Of a stretch of 64,000 nucleotides of DNA, positions 34,206 to 45,759 are shown piece after piece. Position 1 is the stretch's first letter; each line of letters opens with the position of its first letter. Position numbers and translations under genes: made by a program. A model generated the notes under the pieces. The model was given only the letters and a program-made list of their open reading frames with translations. It searched no databases and was not told the origin of the DNA. This DNA comes from Arion vulgaris (taxonomy: Eukaryota > Mollusca > Gastropoda > Stylommatophora > Arionidae): assembly GCA_020796225.1 (NCBI GenBank), contig CM036756.1:48526363-48590362 (forward strand), written 5' to 3'.

Positions 34206-35821
34206 TACTGACATATACAACAAAACCTTTTTCTTCATTGGTTAATGAGATTAATTAGAATAAAACAGAAAACTCATCTGGGACAGAATTCTCATAGTAA
34301 TCATGACTGACTAATAATTTAACTAAAAGACAAGACTATGTCCAGTATTTGCAAAATAAACACTTGTCAATATAAAAATCTTTTCAATCAGAAAACAAAG
34401 AAAACATACAAATTTATACTGACTACACTGGGAAACTGGACATAATAATTGTCTATGCACTCAAGAGTGTTCGGAAACCTTTAACAAAACTGAGTGCCTG
34501 TGACTTAGTGCTTACACAGTAGCTAAAGTAATGATTCCAAATATTCCCCCAACTTTGAATATTCGACTACACATTATTTCAGCAGAATTAGGAAATCTAC
34601 TACAATGGAAATTGACCTCTATACATTGATGAGGGCATCCTAATCACTGCTATTATGCTATGCCAACCCACTTCTTCCATATTTCAATACAACACAAACC
34701 GTGGACCCTGATATAATTCAGTGATAATTCAGTGTATTCTTGCAGCATGGAACATGATAAAAGGCGTAGGGAGTAAAAAAACAATTACATTTTTGATATA
34801 AAAGCAAAATGCAAGAACAGATACAAATGAATAATTAATGATAAAAATCTGAAAGACTGATAATAAAACATGACAGTAAACATAATGTATTACTTTGTCA
34901 CTAGCTGTAACACCATGCCATGAATTGAAATCACATAACTACATATAAACAAACTGATGTGTCTTTCTTTCAGTTGTCAGTGTATGATATGACAAGTATG
35001 TCGGGGAGAGAAACAAACAATTTCAAGATGTTCAATTGTATGTGTTAATTCCCTTAATCTTAAATCCATTGTGAAATTAATGACAGCTTGTGGAAGATGA
35101 GATCAAAGTCAGGAAAAGAAAATGGATGACCAAAACTGCATTCAACAACACAAGACAGATATTAACATCTAAACAAATAATAAAATTGAAATAAGAGTCA
35201 CCAGGTACAACAGATACATTTGTTACTATGATATGAAAGAAAGATGAAAGCATGAACATTTACCAAAATATAACAAAAGAATGTAAAGTATTTTTTTAAA
35301 GTACTTGAACTTATAGCTAAAATAATTCTTCAGAAAAGGAAGAATAAACTAGTATAAAATATTTATATATTGTTGTGTAACAAAACCATCAACTTTAGGA
35401 AACAAGTACTGTGTAGCAGAGAACAGACCTAATCGCCCTACTGTGTCAGAAAAGGTGACATGAGAATAACAACCACAATGTGGGGAAATGAACTGCTACA
35501 ACAACTAAAATGACACACAGAGTGCTTTCCTGCTGATTTCCTACAAGGAAGCAGTGGCGGGTGACAAGTCTTATAGAAATAAAATAGCAAATACCTGTAC
35601 CCCAGAAGTCAAATTGCTATAACACACTTTTAAAATATCCAGTTTCAATTTTTAAGATCAAACTTCACAGTGGATTGATTTCTTGATGTTGACAACCATA
35701 CAAAATTATCCCTGCACAACAAACTATGGCAGTAGGGCATTTCCTCCAGCATAGGCTGTCCCACAATATGTACCCTGCTTTGAATCCAGTTCATGTATTT
35801 ATTTAAAGGAGCATTTTATTC

Positions 35822-36039
35822 CTACAATGCTTCACCCCCACATGTCAATTTATGTCGTCTTAAGCTTTGCTGATAGGCAAATGCTCTGCCACACTGACTG
35901 CACATGTGGGGGCGCAGTCCATAGTGTCTAGTGTTCATATGTCCCTCATAATCCTTCTTCCCTGAGAAAGCTTTCCTGCATTGAATACAGTAATTTATGT
36001 AGGACCCTTGCCACGTTTTTGCACCTTTGCCATGCAGAG
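35822..36039 (-). CDS. Zinc-finger terminal exon 2
   Basis: The acceptor is CTCTTTCACAG; the exon begins CT then CTG. It encodes 71 residues. Finger 1 uses C17, C20, H33 and H38; finger 2 uses C46, C49, H62 and C66, ending in the short tail GGEAL. The linker reads HYGLRPHMC. An AATAAA on the minus strand (35815-35820) begins about one base after the stop and a second lies about 15 bases further on, so a very short 3' UTR is possible. A mariner copy begins about 320 bp upstream in transcript direction. Confidence 0.85.
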
Positions 36040-36362
36040 CTGTGAAAGAGAGGAAACAGAAACAAATGGACAACACAAAATGAAGGGCACAACTGTCAAC
36101 ACTAATTACTGCTGGATCTTAAATGAAACAAAAAGATGAACCTCTTCAATTTTTCCTTTTACAAAAGTGGCAGCACAAACTTTTAGCTACAAAAGAAAAA
36201 GAAGAGAATTCAGTAATTTGCCATCCATTGCACAGTATATATTCAATTATGCAGTACTTGTATAATTTTTGTCTGAATTTACTTATTCCTACAGCAAACA
36301 TTTCAGAGTGGTAAATCTTTATGAGACCTGAGTTATTATACATTGCACAGACTAAAGGTAGA

Positions 36363-37646
36363 TACGAGGAAGTCAATAAGTAAGCCACAAATGGCTGTAG
36401 AAAAATAACTAAACATGATAACAACTTGAAACCAGTTTATTTTTATACATACATTGTTCCTTTATTTCTCAACTTAAATTTCCACCAACATTGATGCACT
36501 TATCCCATCGTTTTATCAATCCTCCCAAACCGGTTGCATAGAACTGCGGGCTCTGTTTTCTAAACCATGTTTTCACTTCACATTCAACTCGCGTCATTCA
36601 CGAAATGTCTCCGCCAAGGTGGGTTTTCAGTGGACCAAAGAGGTGGAAATCGCTAGGGGCTAAGTCGGGACTGTAAGGCGGATGTTCCAGAACTTCCCAC
36701 CTTAGTTGGTTAATTTTCTCCTGAGTTAATCGAGCCGTATGTTGTCTGGCATTGTCATGAAGAAGCAACACTCCTCTAGTCAGCAACCCTGGACGTTTTT
36801 TCGAATTGCATCATGAAGCATCAATAGAACTTCACAGTACGATTCCGAATTCACATTGTCACCTTTCTTCATGAAATTGGTTAAAAGCACTCCTGACAAT
36901 CCCAGAACACCGTCAACATAACCTTCCCTGCTGATGGCGTAACCTTGAATTTTTGGACACAAGGCGAAGAATGATGTTTCCACTTCATTGAAGCACGCTT
37001 TGATTCGGGCTGGTAGTGATGCACCCATGATTCATCCTCAGTAACAATCCTGTTCAGCATCTCTTCTCCATCTTCGTATCGACAGAGATGATGCAAGGAC
37101 AGGCCAAATCTGTTCATTTTGTGTTCCTCTTTCAATTGTCTGGGTACCCACCTTGAGCACACTTTCTTAAATTTCAATCGATCATGCATTATGCTACAGA
37201 GTCTATCGTTACTCGTCTGCCACCTCTAATCATCTCCTCCACCCACTGCACTGATGCTTATGTTGCAATCTCAACAGGACGACCAGATCGGATTTCATCA
37301 ACAATTTTAGAGCGTCCTTGAGAAAATTTTTCTACCCAACTATGCACTGTTTTACGGGAGAAACATTTGTCAGCATAAACAGGAAGCATTTTCTTATGAA
37401 TGTCCTTTGCAGGCAGTCCTTTTGCCCACAAAAACGCACAACAGCACGTTGCTCTTTGGTTGTACTCTCCGTAAGTACAGTCACCATTTTGTTTCTGCGC
37501 ATACGCATGAGACACATAGCGCCACCTGGCGAACGGAATATAAAGTTGGATGTTGCTGTCAGCTAATGACACTTTTAGAAAACACCAACTATATTTACCT
37601 ACCATCTCACATAACTTTGTGGCTTACTTATTGACTTCCCCTCGTA
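36363..37646 (-). mobile_element. mariner element, copy 1 (inactivated)
   Basis: A 1280-bp element (36365-37644) is flanked by TA on both sides. The termini read CGAGGAAGTCAATAAGTAAG at the left and, by reverse complement, CGAGGGGAAGTCAATAAGTA at the right, so they are inverted repeats differing by a short indel. The minus strand encodes a mariner transposase in pieces: helix-turn-helix region (37258-37605: AVVRF, KTVHSWVEKFSQGR, EIRSGRP), WVPRQLKEEHK, TEDESWVHHYQPESKR (first Asp), then LLHDNARQHTARL (second Asp) and YSPDLAPSDFHLFGPLKTHL (third Asp), the D,D34D layout. Four frames are needed, so it is dead. Such sequences are often mis-annotated as SETMAR. Confidence 0.92.
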
Positions 37647-37649
37647 CAT

Positions 37650-38000
37650 TACTAGGATATTTTTTATATTCTTGAGATTTGTAATGTTAAAAGACCTAAC
37701 AGCACTAGGTTGCAGCATTTGTGAGATATCCCCTACCTAGCTGTCTACTGTTGTAACCTTTTAAGCATGACATATGGATCTCAGATGTAAGCATCTCAAA
37801 CCACACTTTAGATGTCTGGGAATCCTTCTACAATAGAATCCTTACACAATAGTAAAAAAGTGTTATTATTTTCTTTAGCAAAGTGACAACTTCACCCTAG
37901 TAACTTTTTAAAAGTTTTCTAAGCGTTATTTAAGTGTATAAATTCAGGAAATTGATATTTGAAAAGGAAAACAGCAGAACAAATTTGTATAGAATGATTT
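37650..38000. other. Spacer, no gene seen
   Basis: AT-rich DNA between the mariner and the piggyBac relic. Confidence 0.4.
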
Positions 38001-38009
38001 CAAAAGCGA

Positions 38010-39180
38010 ATTAAGTTTAGAGTTTGATTATTCTGATAAGGATATTCCATGTGAAATGTTTGAAACGATTGATGTTCCGGCTAGGTTTGTTCAATCTAGA
38101 GACCAGGTTTCAGTACCTGGCAGTGTAAGAGATTGAGGTAAAGCACACGTAATATATCAAGTAAATTTGATACAGGTTTATATCTTCTGAAAATATATTC
38201 AGACATGTTTACGGGAGATACAACACTTGAGAAAGAGGTTTGTCCCAAGAACCTTCTGCTATATATTTCTTCAGAGAGTAAAGGTATAGAATTTGTGAAA
38301 CTTTTACTGGACAATAAATTCAGGCACAATTTATGTGAGCATAAACAGATGTGCTTAGCAAGTCAAAAGAAAAAGTACAACAAACTAATGCACTAAGAAT
38401 TATAAAGATGTCACAGTACCATAGATAAAAGCATTCTTCGTACTGCACCTTTAGCAAACTACATAATGAAGATTACTGGTCCATCGCTTTCAAGAACATA
38501 ATTTTCTTTACTCCTGGTTTCCACACAGTAGTGATGCGCAATTGATTTATGTTGATGCGAAGCCTTGTTTGGATATAGCAGATATATTGTACAAAATAAG
38601 GCACATGCTGAACTTTTTGCCTCCAAGATGTTAATATTATTTGATCTAGAAGCAGATTTGTCTTCAAATAGTACACAATGTCAATGTCCATAAAGGGAGG
38701 GTATGATGGTTTATGTTGGATTTGAAGCATGCTCCTGTTATATTTCCAAATTTAAAATTTATACTGGAAGAACAAGTTATTCCAGAACTTGTATTGTTGG
38801 GATCACCATCATCAGGATTTTGGCCTCGGAGATGATTTGGCAAACAAAAACCACATTCTTGTCATGGGCAGAATGTACAACAGTGTTACTCTCAAGTTGT
38901 ACAGTGATTGACAAGTTATATAGTGATTATGAAACACTTGTAGTAAGGACAGCAATGACTGATTAGAAATTTCCAAAAGAACTGGCAGAACATAAAAATT
39001 GAGCAGGGATATCAAAATGTGTCTGTTGTAATAGCATTGTAGAACATGTCTGGATGGATCCCCAAAATGTCAAATTTATCTAAGTTATCATAACCTAACA
39101 GAAAAGGGTACTGTTTGAAGGAGAAACAAGGATGAACCTACTGTAGATGCTCTTAAATCCATAACTCTGTATTAACCTAC
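38010..39180 (+). pseudogene. piggyBac-like transposase relic
   Basis: Plus-strand blocks in shifting frames resemble piggyBac transposases: FGYSRYIVQNKAHAELFASK (compare KGR..QY..NK...G.K), KFKIYTGRTS (compare F.IYTG), GDDLANKNHILVMGRMYNSV (compare GH.V..DN.YTS), then KFPKEL, and IVEHVWMDPQNVKFI near 39025-39080 (compare VVxxW.D.K.V..LST). Block order and spacing match the family C-terminal half. The catalytic Asp blocks are degraded (the usual DNFYTS reads GRMYNS). Several stop codons. Confidence 0.65.
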
Positions 39181-40534
39181 AATATTTTGATGGTTGGCTG
39201 CAATGACAAAGATTGTTGCCTCAACAAAACATGTCAGCATTATCATTGGCCATGATGACTCATCATTATAAAATGTTTCATCTGAGCATGCAATAATGTT
39301 TACATCCATATGAACCACTACAATTCCCACATCGAAATGGAAGACATTACAGAACATTTGGTATGTCTGTTTGTCACAGATTGATGATTACAGAACAGCT
39401 CCAATGAAACTTTGCAACTGTCAAGGCTGATCAGAGATGACAAAATCTTGGTTTGCATCATACTCAAATATCTTTACAATCTACAATCATTAACATTTGT
39501 GTTATACACGCTTTGAAATTTAACAAAAATGTCAGTGACTTGCTAAACATGGATTACAAAACAAAAACTATTTTTAAAAAAAAGTTATCTTAATTTTGGT
39601 GGAAATATTGTGAAGGCTAGTTGTGTCTAAAGGAAGGGTCTACTTGGGAAGACGATCATAAGAAGAAGGAATATTGGAGATGATGTGGTAAGTGAATAAT
39701 CAATAATAGAACACTTAGTTGGGTAAAATGATATAATTTTGAACATCAATTGTGACTTATGTAATTTTTATTCAGAACCTCACGGTAAGGAGTTGTTATG
39801 ATGTGAGTGGTTATGGCTCAAAGGGTAAGCCCGGTGAAGCAGGAACCATGTTTTTAACTGGATAGACTGCAGTTAGTTGTACTGTGAAACAATACTGATA
39901 TCCTTGGACTGTGAAGCTAGTGCTCTAAGCACAGATCCATAAAAACCCTTATTTCACAGGTCTAAATAAATGACTCTCCAGCAGCACTTGCCAGTCAACT
40001 CGATTAGTGTACCAGCATAGATAGTGTTCATTTCTCAGTACAGTTGATTTTCACAGAATACCCACAAAAGTTACTATTGAATGTAAGTGCTTGGACGCTG
40101 ATTCTCTCATCTTGTTGAAAAGGACAGAGCAGCTGTGTGGGATACTCTGAGTGCACATCCGTAGATTCCATGAAGATGTTTTTCCTAATATATAGTTTAT
40201 TTTACCATAAATGTATGGCTATAATAAAGTCTACTACATTTCAGATCAAATTACAAAGAAATAAATAATCAAATACATCCAACTATACTTGTAGTAACTG
40301 AATGCCCCAGAAAGTCACTTCAAAACAACTATAGATCATGAATATATATTTGGGTTGTACTTGAGAATTATTTATTATAACCAAATAAACAAAACATGAA
40401 ACAAAGTTGTGTTTAAAAAAAAAATTTACTATACAGAAGTGGATATTTATGTCAAAGGAATTACCAAATTCTAAATAATACACTACAGATAAATCATTCG
40501 TTTTAACACATACAAATTGTTAATTAGATCCTCC
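39181..40534. other. No gene seen
   Basis: AT-rich DNA. A stretch near 39805-39955 has weakly tRNA-like wording (TATGGCTCAAAGGGTAAGCC) but no clear box pair. Confidence 0.4.
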
Positions 40535-40738
40535 ATTAATATAGCATAGATTGAAAAATAATGACAAACTTTGAAATCCATATTACAGCAAAGTATTGCA
40601 AGTATATATATTATTCTGCTGCATACTTTTTCAGGTGTCCCAGTGAAGTTTTAAAGGTCAAGAAATAAACAAACAAAATGGCCATATTAGGACAGATGAA
40701 CAAATAATTTTCAAAGTACATAAATTTTACATATTTAA

Positions 40739-41022
40739 CTCTTTCCACACTTTAAGCCGCACAATGCGCCACTGCGGAAGTCTGTTGCACGCTATTAGCC
40801 GCACACTGCGCCATAGAGTTGCTTCCCTTATAGGAAGTCTTTCTAGTTTTACTTATACTACTTTTCAACCTTGTTATTCTATTCGGTTGCCCAGTTTTCT
40901 TCAATTTAGTATAAAATAATATATATATATGTTTATTTATTGATGAGTAGTTGGGATCGTTTTTTTTACCTCCCTTGAATTAAGTGCATAAAAATTGAGG
41001 AAATAACTCAGCGTGGAAAGAA
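40739..41022. mobile_element. CTCTTTCC-type MITE flanked by TTAA, unit 1
   Basis: TTAA at 40735-40738 and 41023-41026. The left end is CTCTTTCCACAC and the right end GTGGAAAGAA, inverted repeats matching at 9 of 10 bases. The interior matches 5713-6038. TTAA duplication suggests piggyBac mobilisation. Confidence 0.82.
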
Positions 41023-41580
41023 TTAAGTAAAAATACTAGTAAAGATGTAGGAGTACACATAGATGTCAAAGCTAGTAATGTTAATGTCAGTTTTGCTTTC
41101 AATTCTCTGTCGAATATTGAATTTGACAGCTTTCTCTTTGGGAAATATGTTCAGACTGTTCACCCCAAATGTAAAATATGCCATGTCCCATGGCTCTGAG
41201 ATATGACATTTGAACAAAACTACCAAACTCAAACAGCAGACACTCACCAACTGATGTCTCAATTGCATACTTCGAATCAGATGGCCAGAACTAAAAAAAA
41301 CAAATACAGAATTGATGAGAACAGAACCCAATACAGCTGAAGGTTAAAGTGAGTAGCAATGTATTTAGCACACACACTTATTAAACAACCAGACGTGCAC
41401 TTGACTGGAACTCACAGGGAAGAGAGGAGTGGAGAGGCAAAAAAGTCCCTTGTGTAAAACAGTACAAGAGAAGGAGCGATCAGAGTATGTGGTGCACAGC
41501 TGAAGAAGACAGAACTATGTTCCATTGAAAACAAAAAGATTTAGCAGTAATAATGAAAATAAAAATAGTCGCTTTTCCTT

Positions 41581-41808
41581 TACAGGACGTAGCCATCAAC
41601 CACAGTAAACAGCAATTGATTTTCTAGGCACCACTTATACGTTCAGTAGTTTGCCACTGCTTTCTGAACAGTGAGGTCTATTTTTACCTTTTTATAAAAA
41701 TTCCACGGAAATGAATTTGCTTCCAAACTTGCCCACCGTAGGGTTTGAACCAGGTACACTTGGGTTTGTGATCGAGCTCACTACCGTTTGAGCTACAGAT
41801 GCTCACAG
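41581..41808 (-). mobile_element. tRNA-derived SINE, family T2, unit 1
   Basis: The minus-strand head carries GAGCATCTGTAGCTCAAACG and CTGGTTCAAACCCTACGG; the tail block ACGTAGCCATCAACCACAG lies at the low-coordinate end. Same family as 12468-12694. Confidence 0.8.
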
Positions 41809-41823
41809 TAGTAATAAAAGCCA

Positions 41824-42079
41824 GTCTAATCTAAGGCTGGATATTACCAAAGACTTCAATGATAGTAATGGTCCAGCTATTAAAGCAGTCTAATCTAAGG
41901 CTGGATATTACCAAAGACTTCAATGACAGTAATGGTCCAGCTATTAAAGCAATCTAATCTAAGGCTGGATATTACCAAAGACTTCAATGATAGTAATGGT
42001 CCAGCTATTAAAGCAGTCTAATCTAAGGCTGGATATTACCAAAGACTTCAATGATAGTAATGGTCTAGCTATTAAAGTT
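41824..42079. repeat. 64-bp minisatellite, 4 copies
   Basis: The unit begins GTCTAATCTAAGGCTGGATA and includes ACTTCAATGATAGTAATGG. Variants alternate between GATAG/GACAG and GCAGTC/GCAATC. Confidence 0.95.
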
Positions 42080-42124
42080 TGATATGCTGTCACAGGTTGA
42101 GCACATTTATGAAAGATGTTTAGT

Positions 42125-42362
42125 TGTCAGTGTTTTATAAGTGTAAATGTTCTAAAGGTGAAGGATTGACATCATTGCATCAGGTTTCCACAGATTGGCT
42201 CTCTCCCTGTTGGCAAAAATGGCATGTCCCCTGTCGAGAGTGTTGCATAAAGCATGAACTACATAGCTTTAGCAACAATCCTAATGATCTCATGACAAAA
42301 TCGTCCAAGTGACTAGATCTGGATTCAAACCTATAACCTTCAGAACAACAGGTAAACATCTT
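42125..42362 (-). mobile_element. SINE family T1, inverted, unit 1
   Basis: On the minus strand it shows GGTTTGAATCCAGATCTAGT, AGGATTGTTGCTAAAGCTAT, CTCTCGACAGGGGACATGCC and GATGCAATGATGTCAATCC, matching the SINEs at 6815 and 7340. Confidence 0.75.
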
Positions 42363-42577
42363 AATCGTAGAGAATTAATATAGCATAGATTGAAAAATAA
42401 TGACAAACTTTGAAATCCATATTACAGCAAAGTATTGCAAGTATATATATTATTCTGCTGCATACTTTTTCAGGTGTCCCAGTGAAGTTTTAAAGGTCAA
42501 GAAATAAACAAACAAAATGGCCATATTAGGACAGATGAACAAATAATTTTCAAAGTACATAAATTTTACATATTTAA

Positions 42578-42815
42578 CTCTTTCCACACTTTAAGCCGCA
42601 CAATGCGCCATAGAGTTGCTTCCCTTATAGGAAGTCTTTCTAGTTTTACTTATACTACTTTTCAACCTTGTTATTCTATTCGGTTGCCCAGTTTTCTTCA
42701 ATTTAGTATAAAATAATATATATATGTTTATTTATTGATGAGTAGTTGGATCGTTTTTTTACCTCCCTTGAATTAAGTGCATAAAAATTGAGGAAATAAC
42801 TCAGCGTGGAAAGAA
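42578..42815. mobile_element. CTCTTTCC-type MITE flanked by TTAA, unit 2
   Basis: Copy of the preceding MITE inside the second duplication unit, with TTAA at 42574-42577 and 42816-42819. Shorter because of the internal deletion. Confidence 0.82.
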
Positions 42816-43373
42816 TTAAGTAAAAATACTAGTAAAGATATAGGAGTACACATAGATGTCAAAGCTAGTAATGTTAATGTCAGTTTTGCTTTCAATTCTC
42901 TGTCGAATATTGAATTTGACAGCTTTCTCTTTGGGAAATATGTTCAGACTGTTCACCCCAAATGTAAAATATGCCATGTCCCATGGCTCTGAGATATGAC
43001 ATTTGAACAAAACTACCAAACTCAAACAGCAGACACTCACCAACTGATGTCTCAATTGCATACTTCGAATCAGATGGCCAGAACTAAAAAAAACAAATAC
43101 AGAATTGATGAGAACAGAACCCAATACAGCTGAAGGTTAAAGTGAGTAGCAATGTATTTAGCACACACACTTATTAAACAACCAGACGTGCACTTGACTG
43201 GAACTCACAGGGAAGAGAGGAGTGGAGAGGCAAAAAAGTCCCTTGTGTAAAACAGTACAAGAGAAGGAGCGATCAGAGTATGTGGTGCACAGCTGAAGAA
43301 GACAGAACTATGTTCCATTGAAAACAAAAAGATTTAGCAGTAATAATGAAAATAAAAATAGTCGCTTTTCCTT

Positions 43374-43602
43374 TACAGGACGTAGCCATCAACCACAGTA
43401 AACAGCAATTGATTTTCTAGGCACCACTTATACGTTCAGTAGTTTGCCACTGCTTTCTGAACAGTGAGGTCTATTTTTACCTTTTTATAAAAATTCCACG
43501 GAAATGAATTTGCTTCCAAACTTGCCCACCGTAGGGTTTGAACCAGGTACACTTGGGTTTGTGATCGAGCTCACTACCGCTTGAGCTACAGATGCTCACA
43601 GT
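43374..43602 (-). mobile_element. tRNA-derived SINE, family T2, unit 2
   Basis: The duplicated copy of the SINE at 41581. It differs by one base in the box-A region (GCTTGAGC against GTTTGAGC on the plus strand). Confidence 0.8.
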
Positions 43603-43616
43603 AGTAATAAAAGCCA

Positions 43617-44000
43617 GTCTAATCTAAGGCTGGATATTACCAAAGACTTCAATGATAGTAATGGTCCAGCTATTAAAGCAGTCTAATCTAAGGCTGGATA
43701 TTACCAAAGACTTCAATGACAGTAATGGTCCAGCTATTAAAGCAATCTAATCTAAGGCTGGATATTACCAAAGACTTCAATGATAGTAATGGTCCAGCTA
43801 TTAAAGCAGTCTAATCTAAGGCTGGATATTACCAAAGACTTCAATGACAGTAATGGTCCAGCTATTAAAGCAATCTAATCTAAGGCTGGATATTACCAAA
43901 GACTTCAATGATAGTAATGGTCCAGCTATTAAAGCAGTCTAATCTAAGGCTGGATATTACCAAAGACTTCAATGATAGTAATGGTCTAGCTATTAAAGTT
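43617..44000. repeat. 64-bp minisatellite, 6 copies
   Basis: The same unit as at 41824, with two more copies. The alternating variants show that a two-unit block was gained (or lost in unit 1). Confidence 0.95.
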
Positions 44001-44047
44001 TGATATGCTGTCACAGGTTGAGCACATTTGTGAAAGATGTTTAGTTG

Positions 44048-44283
44048 TCAGTGTTTTATAAGTGTAAATGTTCTAAAGGTGAAGGATTGACATCATTGCA
44101 TCAGGTTTCCACAGATTGGCCTCTCCCTGTTGGCAAAATGGCATGTCCCTGTCGAGAGTGTTGCATAAAGCATGAACTACATAGCTTTAGCAACAATCCT
44201 AATGATCTCATGACAAAATCGTCCAAGTGACTAGATCTGGATTCAAACCTATAACCTTCAGAACAACAGGTAAACATCTTAAT
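44048..44283 (-). mobile_element. SINE family T1, inverted, unit 2
   Basis: The duplicated copy of 42125-42362, with a few single-base deletions (for example in GGCAAAATGGCATG). Confidence 0.75.
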
Positions 44284-44739
44284 CGTAGAGATTTACCCCC
44301 CACTTTATAAGTACTATCATTAAACATGTGTCTATGTCAAAGTTTTAACTAGTGGCATTAGAATTCTATTTCATACATTTTTATATATGAAGTCATGACA
44401 AACTTCTTGACAAGTTATAATTGAATCAGATTTGTAATGTCCACCACTATTTACCAGTTTGCCAAACTATACATTTCCAAGCAATGAGATATTTAGAATG
44501 CTGATTATAATTTGAAAAGCGTGATTTACTTCTACATTTTTATGACTTCTCATTTTGACTACTGGCAGGTTTACTGTAACTAGCAATGTCAGTTGCATGT
44601 GTTGCTGATCCATCTTGTGTGTGCATGGGCCTATGTACTGCTTTGGAAGTGTTTTGGTCTGGCTCATTTATCACTCCAGCAGCAGGAATGCAAACAGAAG
44701 ACAGCAAAAAAGAACAATATGACCCTTTTATAAGAAATA

Positions 44740-45110
44740 GAATTACCTTGATTTAGTATTTGCTGATGATACAGTTTTACTATATCAACATTACACCAAA
44801 AAAAAAAAAAAAAAAAGGAGAAATTAATAATGGCAGTCCAAGAAAAAAAAAATCCCTAATAAAACAAAACTGACATAAGTACATTTCTGTCAAGTGACAG
44901 TAAATAAGAAAAGTGAATGGTATTGGATATCTCGGTTCATTGCCACAGTGAGATGAAAACTGGATGAAACAAATCAAAAGAAAAACTAACATAGCCTCAC
45001 AAAAACTTAAACAGCTAAAAATAGTATGGAATAATACAAAGCTCAGACACAAAGAGCATGCATATTCCCAGCAGCAATGTATGGGTGTGAGACATAGGCA
45101 CTAAAAAGGT
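44740..45110 (+). pseudogene. LINE reverse transcriptase relic
   Basis: The plus strand reads LDLVFADDTVLLYQHYT (FADD box intact), then after an A run NGIGYLGSLPQ and KLKQLKIVWNN with a later MGVRH region resembling the RT thumb. Frames break repeatedly. An internal A run at about 44799-44817 interrupts the coding. Confidence 0.65.
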
Positions 45111-45745
45111 AGATACAAACAAATAGGTAAACCCAGAACAAACTTAAAACTAAAGAAAACGAGAAAATCTGGCAAGCAATGGCGGAATGCGGGAGGTCTA
45201 TTCAGAATCAGGACTATTTGATTCTGGACACGACTTTGCTAGCGCATTTCCACCATGTTTGGTCGGGTATTTTCCGGTTTCATTTGCCAAGCTACTTAGT
45301 TAGTGCTTGAGCAACGCTGTGAGCTATGAATGTTACATGGAATGCCTTTTGCTGTGTCAGCCGTGTGTTTGGTGTGGGTATTCAGAAAATGGCAGAAAGT
45401 GGTTATGACGAACCGACTCAATCTGCCGTATGCAGTGATATTGCGTGTGCATAAAGCTGGATTGTGTCGTGATTGATGTTTCCTTCGACATGAGTTGCAA
45501 TTCAAGTGATGAACAGTTTTGTGTTGACACTTTAGCGATGGCCATATGCATTTATGCGGTGCAGGTGGCTTTCTGTGTGTACTGCTGTTTCATTCTGGAA
45601 TTAGTTCACACAGGATGAGGAGACAGTTGTTAGCATTTCATGTGATTTTCGTTGGCACAGAACGGAGCAATTATGGGGTGACCTGTTGCAGTGAAGTTGG
45701 AATGATACACATGAACTGTGAAAGAAAACTGACTAATGCTACAAA
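45111..45745. other. Unclassified, less AT-rich segment
   Basis: Locally more GC-rich than its surroundings. A 110-codon plus-strand ORF (45546-45878) has no domain and runs into LINE sequence. Possibly a divergent repeat. Confidence 0.3.
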
Positions 45746-45759
45746 AAAGAATGTGAAAT

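Larger units (their letters stand above)
32965..35821. other. Intron between finger exons 2 and 3
   Basis: Holds the microexon candidate (33659-33694) and a 15-bp unit TGTAAAACAATACTG repeated four times (34146-34205). Otherwise AT-rich without recognisable coding sequence or transposons. Confidence 0.5.
40535..42373. repeat. Tandem segmental duplication, unit 1 (1839 bp)
   Basis: The unit starts ATTAATATAGCATAGATTG and recurs from 42374. It contains a TTAA MITE, a T2 SINE, a 64-bp minisatellite (4 units) and an inverted T1 SINE. The 102-codon minus-strand ORF repeated in both units (41023-41331, 42816-43124) has no domain I recognise. Confidence 0.93.
42374..44291. repeat. Tandem segmental duplication, unit 2 (1918 bp)
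   Basis: Nearly identical to unit 1 apart from: a deletion of about 42 bp between two CCGCACA(A/C)TGCGCCA repeats in the MITE, two additional 64-bp minisatellite units (6 against 4), and scattered 1-base indels and substitutions. It ends at GTAGAGA before TTTACCCC. Confidence 0.93.

Noticed and set aside
36598..37189. SETMAR-like host gene
   Set aside because: The protein similarity is to mariner transposase; the segment lies between TA-flanked inverted repeats and is frameshifted. No SET domain is present.
41023..41331. 102-codon ORF present twice (also 42816-43124)
   Set aside because: The repetition is explained by the tandem segment duplication. It has no recognisable domain and overlaps the edge of a MITE.
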